Assembly (NCBI RefSeq): GCF_014472395.1
Contig: NZ_JACSZW010000001.1
Location: 770,626 to 834,625, forward strand
DNA: 64,000 nt
Origin: Pedobacter sp. N36a
Lineage (GTDB): Bacteria; Bacteroidota; Bacteroidia; Sphingobacteriales; Sphingobacteriaceae
Reading direction: 5' to 3'
The position numbers and the translations under genes were made by a program. Position 1 is the first letter of the stretch. Every line of letters begins with the position of its first letter. Below the pieces are notes generated by a model, which saw nothing but the letters and a program-made list of their open reading frames with translations, did not search any database and was not told where the DNA came from. Positions 52,363 through 62,000 of this stretch are shown piece after piece.

Positions 52363-53823
52363 ATGGACATGTTATCATACCTTACAGTGCTTATTAAAAC
52401 CCGTAAAGAGGTTGGGATCCCCGGACTTGGAACGATCTATAAAAAGAAATCACCTGGAAGGTATGATGCAGCAACGCATTCCTTTTTGCCGCCCAGCTAT
52501 GTGTTGGATTTCAATCCGGAAGTGCTGGAGCATTCCTTACTCAATGACCATATTTGTAAACACAAAAATATATCTCCAGACTCCGCCAGTTATTTTATAG
52601 AACAATTTGTTGGAGAAATAAAGAAACAATTGAAAGAACACCAGGAGGCCAGTTTAACACCCCTCGGTACTTTATATCAATCTTCAGAGACACTTAGCTT
52701 TAAGCCATCAAATGATCAAAACTTCGGTTTTGATTTTTATGGTTTACCACCTATCAAAGAAGAACTTTCAGTTCCGGCAGTAACACAGGTAAAAACTGAA
52801 GAGATAATTCCTTCAACAGTAGAGGTAGAAGCACATCAAATAACAGAAAAAAATCAGGTGACAGAAGAACAGCTGGAACTTGAAAACAGCAACGCTGATC
52901 TTAGAGAGGAGTCCAGTCCTGCTGCTCCGCCGGTTGTTGAAGAAATAAAAGAAGAAGTATACTTAGGGAACGAAGAAGTAGAAGATGTAAATTATTTAAC
53001 TTCTGAGCAGGATGAACAACCTGTTTTTGACGAAATAGCAGAAGTTAAAGTACCAAAGCAACCGCTGGCTCAACCAGAAATTGAAAGTATTGGAAACATA
53101 GAGGAACAGCCTAAGGCGATATTTGAAGAACCGGCTGTTACACGTCCAAGCATTAATGATAGTTATGCACAAGCCAGCAAAATAGCTGAGACGCCTATTG
53201 TAGTAAGTACTCCGGTACCTGCAGCAGATCAGCACAGCAATAATACTGGTTTCTATAATTCTAATGATGAGCCTGAAGAAAGAGCTGGGATCCCGGTTTA
53301 TCTTAAAATTCTAATCGCTCTTTTATTGGTATTGATTGGATTGGCAGCGGGATACTTTATCCGCCCGGACCTATTCGACCCTATTTTAAAAACAGGTAAA
53401 AATCCGATCTTAAATCCTATAAGTGCACAACCTGCACTGCCCACAGATACTCTGGCCGATTCAGCTAGCTTAAAAAGTACTTTACCACTAAATGATACGC
53501 TAAAAAAAGATTCAGTTGCCGCTGCAACCGTAGCTAATGATCCTAAAACTGCTCAGGTTAATGCTCCTGCGCCGCAAACAGGAATTACTTATGAAGTGAT
53601 TGGTGCTTCAGTTGCCAATCAAAAGGAGGCCGATCGCTTTATTGCTCAAATGAAAACATTGGGATTAGAGGCAAAAGCCATTCCACCTGCTCCTGGGAAG
53701 AAGAAAATAAAAATCAGCATTGCAACGTTTAATGACTACAACAGCGCCGATGCACAAATACCTGCGCTGGAAAAAAAGTTAGGCATTAAAGATTTATATA
53801 TACACACAAACAAACCACTATAA
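52363..53823 (+). CDS. HU-CCDC81/SPOR transmembrane protein
   Basis: A 486-residue protein with an unusual domain order. Residues 1-125 hold two HU/IHF-like (HU-CCDC81 bacterial) domains: MDMLSYLTVLIKTRKEVGIPGLGTI with an LPPSYVLDFNPE arm, then ISPDSASYFIEQFVGEIKKQL with EASLTPLGTLYQS. Then comes an acidic, Glu/Pro/Val-rich disordered stretch (about 130-305), one TM segment (about 310-333, LKILIALLLVLIGLAAGYF), a periplasmic linker, and a C-terminal SPOR domain (about 405-486). HU is thus cytosolic and SPOR periplasmic. SPOR domains bind denuded septal glycan; HU folds bind DNA. I start at ATG 52363; an upstream TTG adds 12 unlikely residues. ExbB follows 3 bp after the stop. Confidence 0.85.
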   Translation: MDMLSYLTVLIKTRKEVGIPGLGTIYKKKSPGRYDAATHSFLPPSYVLDFNPEVLEHSLLNDHICKHKNISPDSASYFIEQFVGEIKKQLKEHQEASLTPLGTLYQSSETLSFKPSNDQNFGFDFYGLPPIKEELSVPAVTQVKTEEIIPSTVEVEAHQITEKNQVTEEQLELENSNADLREESSPAAPPVVEEIKEEVYLGNEEVEDVNYLTSEQDEQPVFDEIAEVKVPKQPLAQPEIESIGNIEEQPKAIFEEPAVTRPSINDSYAQASKIAETPIVVSTPVPAADQHSNNTGFYNSNDEPEERAGIPVYLKILIALLLVLIGLAAGYFIRPDLFDPILKTGKNPILNPISAQPALPTDTLADSASLKSTLPLNDTLKKDSVAAATVANDPKTAQVNAPAPQTGITYEVIGASVANQKEADRFIAQMKTLGLEAKAIPPAPGKKKIKISIATFNDYNSADAQIPALEKKLGIKDLYIHTNKPL

Positions 53824-53826
53824 ATT

Positions 53827-54537
53827 ATGATCGCATTAATACAGGGTGCTAATGATAGCCTTAACAAAATTGTTGATACCGCGAATAACGCTAGTCAAGC
53901 CGTAACTGCAGCAACTCCCGAACTACACTTTATCGACCTGCTTTTTAAAGGTGGATGGGTAATGATTCCCCTGGCCTTCCTTGCATTTGCAGGTTTGGTA
54001 ATTTTCGTTGAAAGGTACATCACCATCAGAAAAGCTTCTAAAACAGAGTCTAACCTGATGCTGCACATTAAACAATATATTCATGAAGGTAGATTAGACA
54101 ATGCCATCACCCTATGCAGAAACAACAGTTCTCCGCTAGCCAGAATGCTGGAAAAAGGATTGAAAAGAATCGGCCGTCCAATCAAAGACATTGAAGCGGC
54201 AATTGAAAATAATGGAAAACTGGAAGTATCTAAACTGGAGAAAAATATTGGTATCCTTGGTATCATCGCTGGTATTGCACCGATGCTTGGTTTCGTAGGT
54301 ACTATTATTGGGGTAATTACCATTTTCCATGATGTATCCATCAAAGGAGCTATTGAAATCGGAACCATCTCTGGTGGTCTTTATACTAAAATGATCACTT
54401 CTGCAACAGGTTTGATCATCGGTATTATTGCATACGTATTGTATCATATCCTGAACATGATGGTAGAACGCATCATCTTAAGAATGGAAACTGACGCTAT
54501 TGAGTTCATCGATTTATTAGAGGAGCCAGGAAAATAA
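53827..54537 (+). CDS. MotA/TolQ/ExbB-family proton channel protein
   Basis: A 236-residue inner-membrane protein. An N-terminal periplasmic segment precedes TM1 (GGWVMIPLAFLAFAGLVIFVERY, about 41-63), then a cytoplasmic domain (ARMLEKGLKRIGRPIKDIEAAIENNG), TM2 (NIGILGIIAGIAPMLGFVGTIIGVITIF, the most conserved TolQ/ExbB block) and TM3 (GLYTKMITSATGLIIGIIAYVLYHIL). It forms the proton-conducting motor with ExbD/TolR. Whether it is ExbB or TolQ in role cannot be told from sequence. It starts 3 bp after the SPOR gene and its stop overlaps the ExbD start by one base. Confidence 0.93.
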   Translation: MIALIQGANDSLNKIVDTANNASQAVTAATPELHFIDLLFKGGWVMIPLAFLAFAGLVIFVERYITIRKASKTESNLMLHIKQYIHEGRLDNAITLCRNNSSPLARMLEKGLKRIGRPIKDIEAAIENNGKLEVSKLEKNIGILGIIAGIAPMLGFVGTIIGVITIFHDVSIKGAIEIGTISGGLYTKMITSATGLIIGIIAYVLYHILNMMVERIILRMETDAIEFIDLLEEPGK

Positions 54538-54938
54538 TGAATCTACGCAAAAGAAATAAAGGAACTGTAGAGGTTCATACTTCCGCACTGAATGATATCA
54601 TGTTCTTCCTCATGCTGTTTTTCCTGCTGGCATCTGCTGCAGTGAATCCGCAGGTGGTAAAACTGTTATTGCCAAGATCGGAATCCGGACAGCAATCTGC
54701 GGCGCAGAAAACAGTGACCGTATCTATAGATGAAAAATTAAATTATTACGTAGATAAAGAACGTACCTCTCTGGAAGGTATTCAGCCGGCAATTGAAGTG
54801 TATCAAAAAGCTTCTCCCGACCTGACGATCGTACTCTATGTAGCCAGAGGAGTTTCTATTGAAAACACCATGGCGGTATTCGACGTGGCGAATAAATTAA
54901 AGCTTAAAGTTGTACTCGCTGTAGAACCTAAGAAATAA
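54537..54938 (+). CDS. ExbD/TolR-family protein
   Basis: A 133-residue inner-membrane protein with one TM segment near 20-40 (ALNDIMFFLMLFFLLASAAVN), where the conserved Asp (LNDIMF) carries the proton. The C-terminal periplasmic domain (VTVSIDEKLNYYVDKERTSLEGI, then KLKVVLAVEP) is the TolR/ExbD fold. It works with the ExbB/TolQ protein just upstream. Both ends overlap neighbours by one base (TAATG), so exbB, exbD and the TonB-like gene are translated together. Only one copy is present here; many Bacteroidetes ExbD loci have two. Confidence 0.93.
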   Translation: MNLRKRNKGTVEVHTSALNDIMFFLMLFFLLASAAVNPQVVKLLLPRSESGQQSAAQKTVTVSIDEKLNYYVDKERTSLEGIQPAIEVYQKASPDLTIVLYVARGVSIENTMAVFDVANKLKLKVVLAVEPKK

Positions 54939-55753
54939 TGACGTACCCAAAAGAAGAAAATAATTATCCTAAAGCAGTAGCCATCTCTACTGGTATTATG
55001 ATTGCCCTCATCGCATTGAGTTTCTTCATTGTGATTGGGTCATTCCAGCCTCCTGTGGAAGCAGGTATGGGTGGAATGGTGGTCAACTATGGAACCTCTG
55101 TCGAAGGAATGGGATCGGATTATACCAGTATTGAAGAACCTTCTGCAGATCCTAATGCCAATCAGAAAGCACCGGATAAGGTAGTGCCAACAGAGCCAAC
55201 CAAGGAGACGCCAACGCAGCAGAACAGTACCAAAGAGATTGTGACTCAAAGCACAGAAGATGCCGTGGCCGTAAACACTAAAAGCAGCCCGAAAAACACG
55301 GCCCCAACAGCAACGGTGGAGAGTAAACCTGCAAAACCAGTGATCAACCAGAATGCCCTTTATAAAGGTAAAGCCAATAAAGGTACAGGTGGTGGAGATG
55401 GTACAGGAACAACCCCAGGAAATCAAGGCGACAAAGACGGTGATCCATTAGCCAATAATTACGGCGAAGGGGGGTCTGGATTTGGCGAAACCCCTATTGC
55501 ACTTCGAAAATTCACTAATTTAGTTACGCCGCAAGATGATGGTCAGAAAACCGGAAAGATTGCGGTGAGGATTAAAATCAATAAAAGTGGTGTGGTGATT
55601 GATGCAACTCCTGGTGTTAAAGGAACCACCTTGAACGATAGAGAGCTGTGGAGAAAATGTAAAGAAGCTGTAATGGGCGCCCGTTTAACTCAGGCAGATA
55701 ATGCTCCTGATGTTCAAATCGGTGTAGTAGTATTCAATTTCAAGGTAAAATAA
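54938..55753 (+). CDS. TonB/TolA-like energy transducer
   Basis: A 271-residue protein with one N-terminal TM segment (about 15-37, AVAISTGIMIALIALSFFIVIGSF). A long Pro/Thr/Lys/Gly-rich periplasmic stretch (45-185, containing KGTGGGDGTGTTPGNQGDK) could span the periplasm. A C-terminal domain (about 200-271) has KIAVRIKINKSGVVIDATPGVKG and QIGVVVFNFKVK, the pattern of TonB-type C-terminal domains in Bacteroidetes. It would carry force from the ExbB/ExbD motor to an outer-membrane partner, plausibly the plug-less barrel. The start overlaps the exbD stop by one base. TonB versus TolA role is open. Confidence 0.86.
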   Translation: MTYPKEENNYPKAVAISTGIMIALIALSFFIVIGSFQPPVEAGMGGMVVNYGTSVEGMGSDYTSIEEPSADPNANQKAPDKVVPTEPTKETPTQQNSTKEIVTQSTEDAVAVNTKSSPKNTAPTATVESKPAKPVINQNALYKGKANKGTGGGDGTGTTPGNQGDKDGDPLANNYGEGGSGFGETPIALRKFTNLVTPQDDGQKTGKIAVRIKINKSGVVIDATPGVKGTTLNDRELWRKCKEAVMGARLTQADNAPDVQIGVVVFNFKVK

Positions 55754-55782
55754 AACCCTGGTATTCTTTTTAGAACTCCAAA

Positions 55783-57069
55783 ATGAACTATAAACAAACC
55801 CTCGATTACTTGTACAGTAAACTACCCATGTTTACACGTGTTGGCGCTGTAGCCTATAGAAAAGACTTACACAACACCATCGCCATGTGCGAACAACTGG
55901 GAAATCCACAGGACAAATTCAAAACCATACATGTAGGTGGAACCAATGGCAAAGGTTCCACTTCACACATGCTTGCGGCCATTCTTCAACAAGCAGGATA
56001 CAAAACAGGACTGTATACCTCTCCACACCTTAAAGATTTCCGGGAACGCATTAGAATTAACGGAGAGATGATCCCCGAAACTTTTGTAATTGATTTTGTA
56101 GAAGAGCAGCAAGACATCATGGAGTTCCTGCAACCTTCATTTTTCGAAGTCACTGTAGCCATGGCTTTTTCTCATTTCGCTAAGGCAGAAGTAGATATCG
56201 CTATTATAGAAGTTGGACTTGGAGGAAGAATCGACTCGACCAATATCATCACCCCAGAACTTTCCGTAATAACCAATATCAGCTTAGACCATACCAATAT
56301 CCTGGGGACTACCCTGCCGGAAATTGCAACGGAAAAAGCCGGGATTATAAAAAAAGAACTGCCAATTGTGATCGGAGAAACACAGCCTGAAACTGAAAAT
56401 ATATTCCTTAGGAAAGCTGCAGAAACCAATAGCCCGATCTATTTTGCAGATCAGGAACTGCGATTACAGCAGCTTAAAAAAACAGGTAAATATTTAAATG
56501 TTGCGGTCTACAGTGGAGATACGGCAATATACCCTGACCTCGACTTAGACCTCAATGGTGCCTATCAGCGTAAAAACGTCCTGACGGTTATTGAAGCCAT
56601 TCAGATCTTGAAACAACAAGGCTTTAAAATTGAAGAAAAGGCAGTCTATGATGCACTAAAAAATGTAAAAGGAATTACAGGACTACAAGGAAGATGGCAG
56701 ACCTTAAGCGAAAATCCTTTAGTCATCTGTGATACCGGTCATAACATTGCAGGGATTAAAGAGGTGATGCAAAACATCAATGATACGCCGCATGATCAGT
56801 TGCACATCGTGATCGGGATGGTAAAAGATAAAGACATCACTGGTGTTTTACAACTGCTGCCAGTAGACGCGCATTATTACTTCTGTCAGCCAGAACTAGA
56901 ACGTGCATTACCCGCATTGGAACTTGCAGAGCAGGCTAAAAATCATCATTTAATTGGTGATGTCTTCCCAAGTGTTCAACTGGCCTTTCATGCAGCAAAA
57001 GACAACGCAAACGCTAATGACCTGATTTTCATAGGCGGCAGCACTTTTGTAGTTGCTGAAGTACTATAA
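55783..57069 (+). CDS. folC: Bifunctional folylpolyglutamate / dihydrofolate synthase
   Basis: A 428-residue Mur-ligase-fold enzyme that adds glutamate to dihydropteroate and folates. The ATP-binding P-loop is HVGGTNGKGSTSHMLAAIL (about 48-66), followed by LYTSPHLKDFRERIRING and the DIAIIEVGLGGRIDSTNI block. The C-terminal domain carries LQGRWQTL and VICDTGHNIAGIKEVMQ. All FolC motifs are present and length is normal. It starts 29 bp after the TonB-like gene on the same strand, so it is probably on that transcript, but there is no functional link to envelope genes. Confidence 0.96.
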   Translation: MNYKQTLDYLYSKLPMFTRVGAVAYRKDLHNTIAMCEQLGNPQDKFKTIHVGGTNGKGSTSHMLAAILQQAGYKTGLYTSPHLKDFRERIRINGEMIPETFVIDFVEEQQDIMEFLQPSFFEVTVAMAFSHFAKAEVDIAIIEVGLGGRIDSTNIITPELSVITNISLDHTNILGTTLPEIATEKAGIIKKELPIVIGETQPETENIFLRKAAETNSPIYFADQELRLQQLKKTGKYLNVAVYSGDTAIYPDLDLDLNGAYQRKNVLTVIEAIQILKQQGFKIEEKAVYDALKNVKGITGLQGRWQTLSENPLVICDTGHNIAGIKEVMQNINDTPHDQLHIVIGMVKDKDITGVLQLLPVDAHYYFCQPELERALPALELAEQAKNHHLIGDVFPSVQLAFHAAKDNANANDLIFIGGSTFVVAEVL

Positions 57070-57141
57070 AATCTTTACACAATAGTAATCCCAATACCTA
57101 TTTCGATTACCTACCTTTAAAAATTCATTAACACAAAATAT

Positions 57142-57169
57142 GATTCGTTTATTCCATAATAAACGAATC
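57142..57169 (+). promoter_or_regulatory. Perfect hairpin between folC and pafA
   Basis: Twelve-base arms (GATTCGTTTATT and its exact complement) around a CCAT loop. No long T-run follows, so it is a weak terminator at best. A one-mismatch -7 element, TACCTTTA (57112-57119), precedes it, in which case the hairpin would be in the pafA leader, 22 bp before its ATG. Confidence 0.5.
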
Positions 57170-57191
57170 TCTGCTTTTAAAATAATACAGA

Positions 57192-58859
57192 ATGAAAAGA
57201 GTTTACCTGTTATTTTCCGCACTGCTGATTACTTGCAGTGTATCCATGGCCCAAAAGAAAACAGTTACTGTTTCTAAAAAAGATTTCCCGGCATCAGTCG
57301 ACAGACCGAAACTGGTGGTTGGTCTGGTAATCGATCAAATGAGATGGGATTATCTTTACCGCTATTACAGCAGATACTCTGCTGGAGGTTTCAAAAGACT
57401 AATCAATGAAGGTTTCTCTGCAGAGAATACTTTTATTCCATATACCCCTACTTACACGGCCTGCGGTCATGCAAGTATCTATACCGGTTCTGTTCCGGCA
57501 ATCAATGGAATTATCGGTAACGACTGGTACGACCCACAACTAGGTCGTAATGTATATTGCGCAGAAGATACCACTGTAACCAGTGTTGGCAGTACCACAA
57601 TGGCAGGTGTAATGTCTCCAAAAAATATGCTGACCACCACCATTACTGACGAGCTTCGTCTGGCTACAAACTTCCAGGGGAAAGTAATTGGTATTTCACT
57701 GAAAGACCGTGGTTCTATCCTTCCTGCTGGACATTCAGCGAATGCAGCCTATTGGTTCGATGGACAAACCGGCGACTGGATTACCAGTACCTACTACATG
57801 GCTAATCTGCCAGCATGGATGCAGGATTACAATAAAATGAAATTGGTCAACAAGTTTTATGAAAAAAATTGGCCAACCTTATATCCAATCGAAACCTATA
57901 CTCAAAGCACAGCTGACGATAAAAGCTATGAAGGAAAAGCCAGAGGCGAACAAAGTCCAACTTTCCCTCATCCATTAAAATTATACATGGGCAAAAACTA
58001 TGAGATGATCAAAAGTACGCCTTATGGAAATACCATGACCTTAGATCTGGCTAAACTAGCCATCGCTTCTGAAGATCTTGGAAAAGATAACATTACCGAT
58101 TTTCTTGCAGTGAGTTGCTCTTCTACGGATTATGTGGGTCACCAATATGGTCCAAACTCTATTGAAGCCGAAGATACTTACCTAAGATTAGACAAAGACC
58201 TTGCAGACTTTTTCGACTACCTGGATCATACAGTAGGCAAAGGAAATTACTTATTTTTCTTATCAGCAGATCATGGTGCAGCACACGTACCAGGCTTCAT
58301 GGCTGAAAACAAATTGCCAGGTGGAACAGTTGACGATGGCCCGATTATGAAAGAATTAAATGGACGTTTAGAAGAAAAATTTGGTGTTAAAAAAGCCATT
58401 CTTAAATCAATGAACTACCAGATCTATTTTGACCATAAACTGATCAATAACTCAAAAGCTGATTTTGATGCCATCAAAGCTTTCAGCATCGAGTTCTTAA
58501 AAACTCAAACCGGTTTTATGGATGCAGTTGATTTGAACAAAGTTGGCGCAAGCAGTCTGCCTGAGCCGATCAAAACAAGGATAGCAAATGGTTACAATGC
58601 CAGAAGAAGCGGCGACGTCTATTTTCTCCTGAAATCAAATTACTTCGACAGCAGCAGCAAAACAGGTACTACTCATGGTTCATGGAATCCTTACGATTCC
58701 CACATTCCATGTGTATTTATGGGCTGGAATGTAAAACCTGGAAAAACCAATAAAACACATTACATGACAGACATCGCAGCTACTTTAGCAGCCATGCTGC
58801 ACATACAAATGCCTAGTGGCTGTGTTGGTGAACCCATCACCGAACTAACGCATCAATAA
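57192..58859 (+). CDS. pafA: PafA-type periplasmic alkaline phosphatase (phosphate-insensitive)
   Basis: A 555-residue exported phosphomonoesterase. Signal peptide (1-20, VSMAQ). The nucleophile is Thr89 in YTPTYTACGHAS, metal-binding Asp48 in VIDQMRWDY, Asn110 in GIIGND, and Lys171/Arg173 in ISLKDRGS. The spacing agrees with the well-studied Elizabethkingia PafA (Thr79, Asn100, Lys162, Arg164) shifted by 9-10 residues. Later metal ligands are in SSTDYVGHQYGP, SADHGAAHVP and TTHGSWNPYDSHIP. The Thr nucleophile and Lys/Arg pair define PafA, which is not inhibited by phosphate. Monocistronic with a terminator after it. Confidence 0.93.
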   Translation: MKRVYLLFSALLITCSVSMAQKKTVTVSKKDFPASVDRPKLVVGLVIDQMRWDYLYRYYSRYSAGGFKRLINEGFSAENTFIPYTPTYTACGHASIYTGSVPAINGIIGNDWYDPQLGRNVYCAEDTTVTSVGSTTMAGVMSPKNMLTTTITDELRLATNFQGKVIGISLKDRGSILPAGHSANAAYWFDGQTGDWITSTYYMANLPAWMQDYNKMKLVNKFYEKNWPTLYPIETYTQSTADDKSYEGKARGEQSPTFPHPLKLYMGKNYEMIKSTPYGNTMTLDLAKLAIASEDLGKDNITDFLAVSCSSTDYVGHQYGPNSIEAEDTYLRLDKDLADFFDYLDHTVGKGNYLFFLSADHGAAHVPGFMAENKLPGGTVDDGPIMKELNGRLEEKFGVKKAILKSMNYQIYFDHKLINNSKADFDAIKAFSIEFLKTQTGFMDAVDLNKVGASSLPEPIKTRIANGYNARRSGDVYFLLKSNYFDSSSKTGTTHGSWNPYDSHIPCVFMGWNVKPGKTNKTHYMTDIAATLAAMLHIQMPSGCVGEPITELTHQ

Positions 58860-58880
58860 GATACACCGTTTTCATACACG

Positions 58881-58920
58881 AAAAGACCGCCGGGAAGATC
58901 ATTCCCAGCGGTCTTTTTTT
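58881..58920 (+). terminator. Terminator of pafA
   Basis: AAAAGACCGCCGGGAA pairs with TTCCCAGCGGTCTTTT (one mismatch) around a 5-nt loop, followed by a T-run. Confidence 0.92.
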
Positions 58921-58977
58921 ATAGCCCTTACTTTTGTATTGATTTAGCTATGCTCACCACCTAAGCCCAGTTTTTGT

Positions 58978-58985
58978 TACATTTG
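58978..58985 (+). promoter_or_regulatory. -7 promoter element of icmF
   Basis: TACATTTG matches TAnnTTTG, predicting a leader of about 20 nt. No clear -33 TTG. Confidence 0.5.
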
Positions 58986-59008
58986 TTAACCAACTATAAA
59001 ACCTATCT

Positions 59009-62000
59009 ATGGAGCAAATCGAGATCTATAAACCTAAAAATAAAATACGTTTTGTAACTGCAGCTGCTTTATTCGACGGCCACGACGCAACCATTAATAT
59101 CATGCGCCGAATCCTTCAATCTTCCGGAGCCGAGGTGATACATCTTGGCCATAATAGATCCGTTGAAGAAGTAGTGAATTGTGCCATCCAGGAAGATGTA
59201 CAAGGAATTGCAATGACTTCCTATCAAGGCGGCCATATTGAATATTTCAAATACATGTACGACTTGCTGCAAGAACGCGGTTCCTCTCATATTAAAATAT
59301 TTGCAGGTGGTGGCGGTGTGATTCTTCCATCGGAAATTGCCGAGTTACAGGCTTATGGAATCACAAGGATTTACTCTCCTGATGATGGTCGTAAAATGGG
59401 CTTGCAGGGCATGATCAATAACATGCTCGAGCAAACAGATTATATTACAGTGACCAGTCTGAATGAAGAGCTTAAATCAATTCCTAAAAAAGATGTAAAA
59501 AGCATCGCTTCGGCAATTACTGTTGCAGAAAACGATCCTGAAGGCGCACAAGCTTTTGTAGACGAACTAAAAAAGCTAACCCTAAAAAATCAGGCCCCAG
59601 TGCTTGGGATTACAGGAACAGGCGGCTCAGGAAAATCGTCACTGGTAGATGAACTAGTGAGACGCTTCTTAATGGAAGTGAAAGATAAAACAATGGCTAT
59701 TATCTCTGTAGACCCTTCCAAACGCAAGACAGGAGGTGCTTTACTTGGAGATAGGATTCGTATGAATGCCATCAACAACTCAAGAGTTTACATGCGTTCC
59801 CTAGCCACCAGACAGGCCAATTTAGCATTATCAAGAAATGTACAGGAAAGCATTGATATCTGTAAAGCTGCCGGTTATGACCTGATCATTGTCGAAACTT
59901 CAGGAATCGGCCAGTCCGACACAGAAATCACAGAACATTGCGATGTTTCACTTTATGTGATGACACCAGAATTCGGAGCAGCAACCCAGCTGGAAAAAAT
60001 TGACATGCTTGATTTTGCCGATTTGGTAGCAATCAATAAATTTGATAAACGTGGTGCACTGGATGCTTTACGCGATGTTCGTAAACAATACAAACGCAAT
60101 CATAATCTTTTTGATGCTAAGGATGAAAACATACCCGTGTTTGGCACCATGGCTTCTCAGTTCAACGATCCTGGAATGAATAACCTCTTCTCCGCTCTGA
60201 TGGATAAGATCAAAGAAAAAACCAAAGTTGATTTTAATGCACAGCTGGAACTCAGCTCCGAGCAATCTGAAAAAATCTATATCATTCCCCCAGACCGGAT
60301 CAGGTACCTTGCAGAAATTGCAGAAGCCAGTCAGACTTACAATGAATGGGTGGAAAAACAATGTGCAATTGCGAGAAAGTTATATCAGTTACAAGGTGTC
60401 ATACAGCTTTCTAAAGATGAAAAGAGCAATAAAGATTTTCCGGGCATAGCCAGTATAAATGATACTTTACAAGATGTATATCAGCATCTGGAAGAGCAAT
60501 TAGACGGCGACTGCAGAAAACTACTTCGCCAATGGCCAGACACAAAAATCAAATACAAACAAGAGTTCTTTGTTTATAAAGTCAGAGATAAAGAAATTAA
60601 ACAACCTTTGTTCTATGAGTCTTTATCCAAGCTAAAAATCCCTAAAGTTTCACTTCCCCGCTATGAAGACTGGGGAGATGTACTGCGCTGGTTGCTCACC
60701 GAAAATGTACCTGGAGAGTTCCCTTACGCTGCCGGTGTCTTCCCTCTAAAACGTGATGGAGAAGATCCTACCCGTATGTTTGCTGGTGAAGGCGGACCGG
60801 AACGAACCAATAAAAGATTCCATTATGTATCCTTAGGACAACCTGCTCATCGTCTGTCTACCGCATTTGATTCTGTTACCTTATACGGTGAAGATCCACA
60901 CATCAGACCTGATATTTATGGTAAAATTGGTAACTCAGGAGTAAGTATTGCCACCTTAGATGATGCTAAGAAACTATATTCAGGCTTTGACCTTTGTGCC
61001 GCATCCACCTCTGTGTCCATGACAATTAATGGTCCTGCCCCTATGTTATTGGGCTTTTTTATGAACGCAGCCATAGATCAGCAATGTGAAAAATACATTA
61101 TTGAACAAGGACTGCAAGATCAGGTAGAAAAGAAAATTAATGCCTTATACAAATCAAAAGGGATTCAAAGACCGAGTTACAGCGGAGCACTGCCCGAAGG
61201 AAACAATGGTTTAGGTTTGATGTTACTTGGTGTAACCGGAGATGAAGTACTGCCTGCAGAGGTATATGCGAAAATCAGAGCTTATGCCATCAGTACAGTG
61301 AGGGGTACAGTTCAGGCTGATATTCTTAAAGAAGATCAGGCACAAAATACCTGCATATTCTCGACAGAATTTGCACTGAGAATGATGGGAGATATTCAAA
61401 GTTATTTCATTACTGAAAAAGTACGGAATTTCTATTCTGTATCTATCTCTGGCTATCATATCGCGGAAGCCGGTGCAAATCCAATATCTCAACTTGCTTT
61501 TACCTTAAGTAATGGCTTCACCTTTGTTGAATATTATTTAAGCAGAGGAATGAACATCGATGATTTTGCCCCAAACTTATCTTTCTTCTTCTCTAATGGA
61601 ATTGATCCGGAATATTCTGTAATTGGAAGAGTAGCCAGACGAATCTGGGCAAAAGCCATTAAGAATAAGTACAAAGGCAATGACCGATCCCAGAAGCTAA
61701 AATATCATATTCAGACTTCCGGCAGGTCATTACATGCACAAGAAATTGATTTTAATGATATCAGAACCACTTTGCAAGCATTGTATGCGATCTACGATAA
61801 TTGCAATTCCCTCCATACCAATGCGTATGATGAAGCCATTACCACGCCTACAGAAGAATCTGTACGCAGGGCGATGGCCATACAGCTAATTATCAATAGA
61901 GAATTAGGTTTAGCTAAAAATGAAAATCCTTTACAAGGTGCATTTATCATTGAAGACCTGACAGATTTGGTGGAAGAGGCGGTATTGCAGGAATTCAAGC

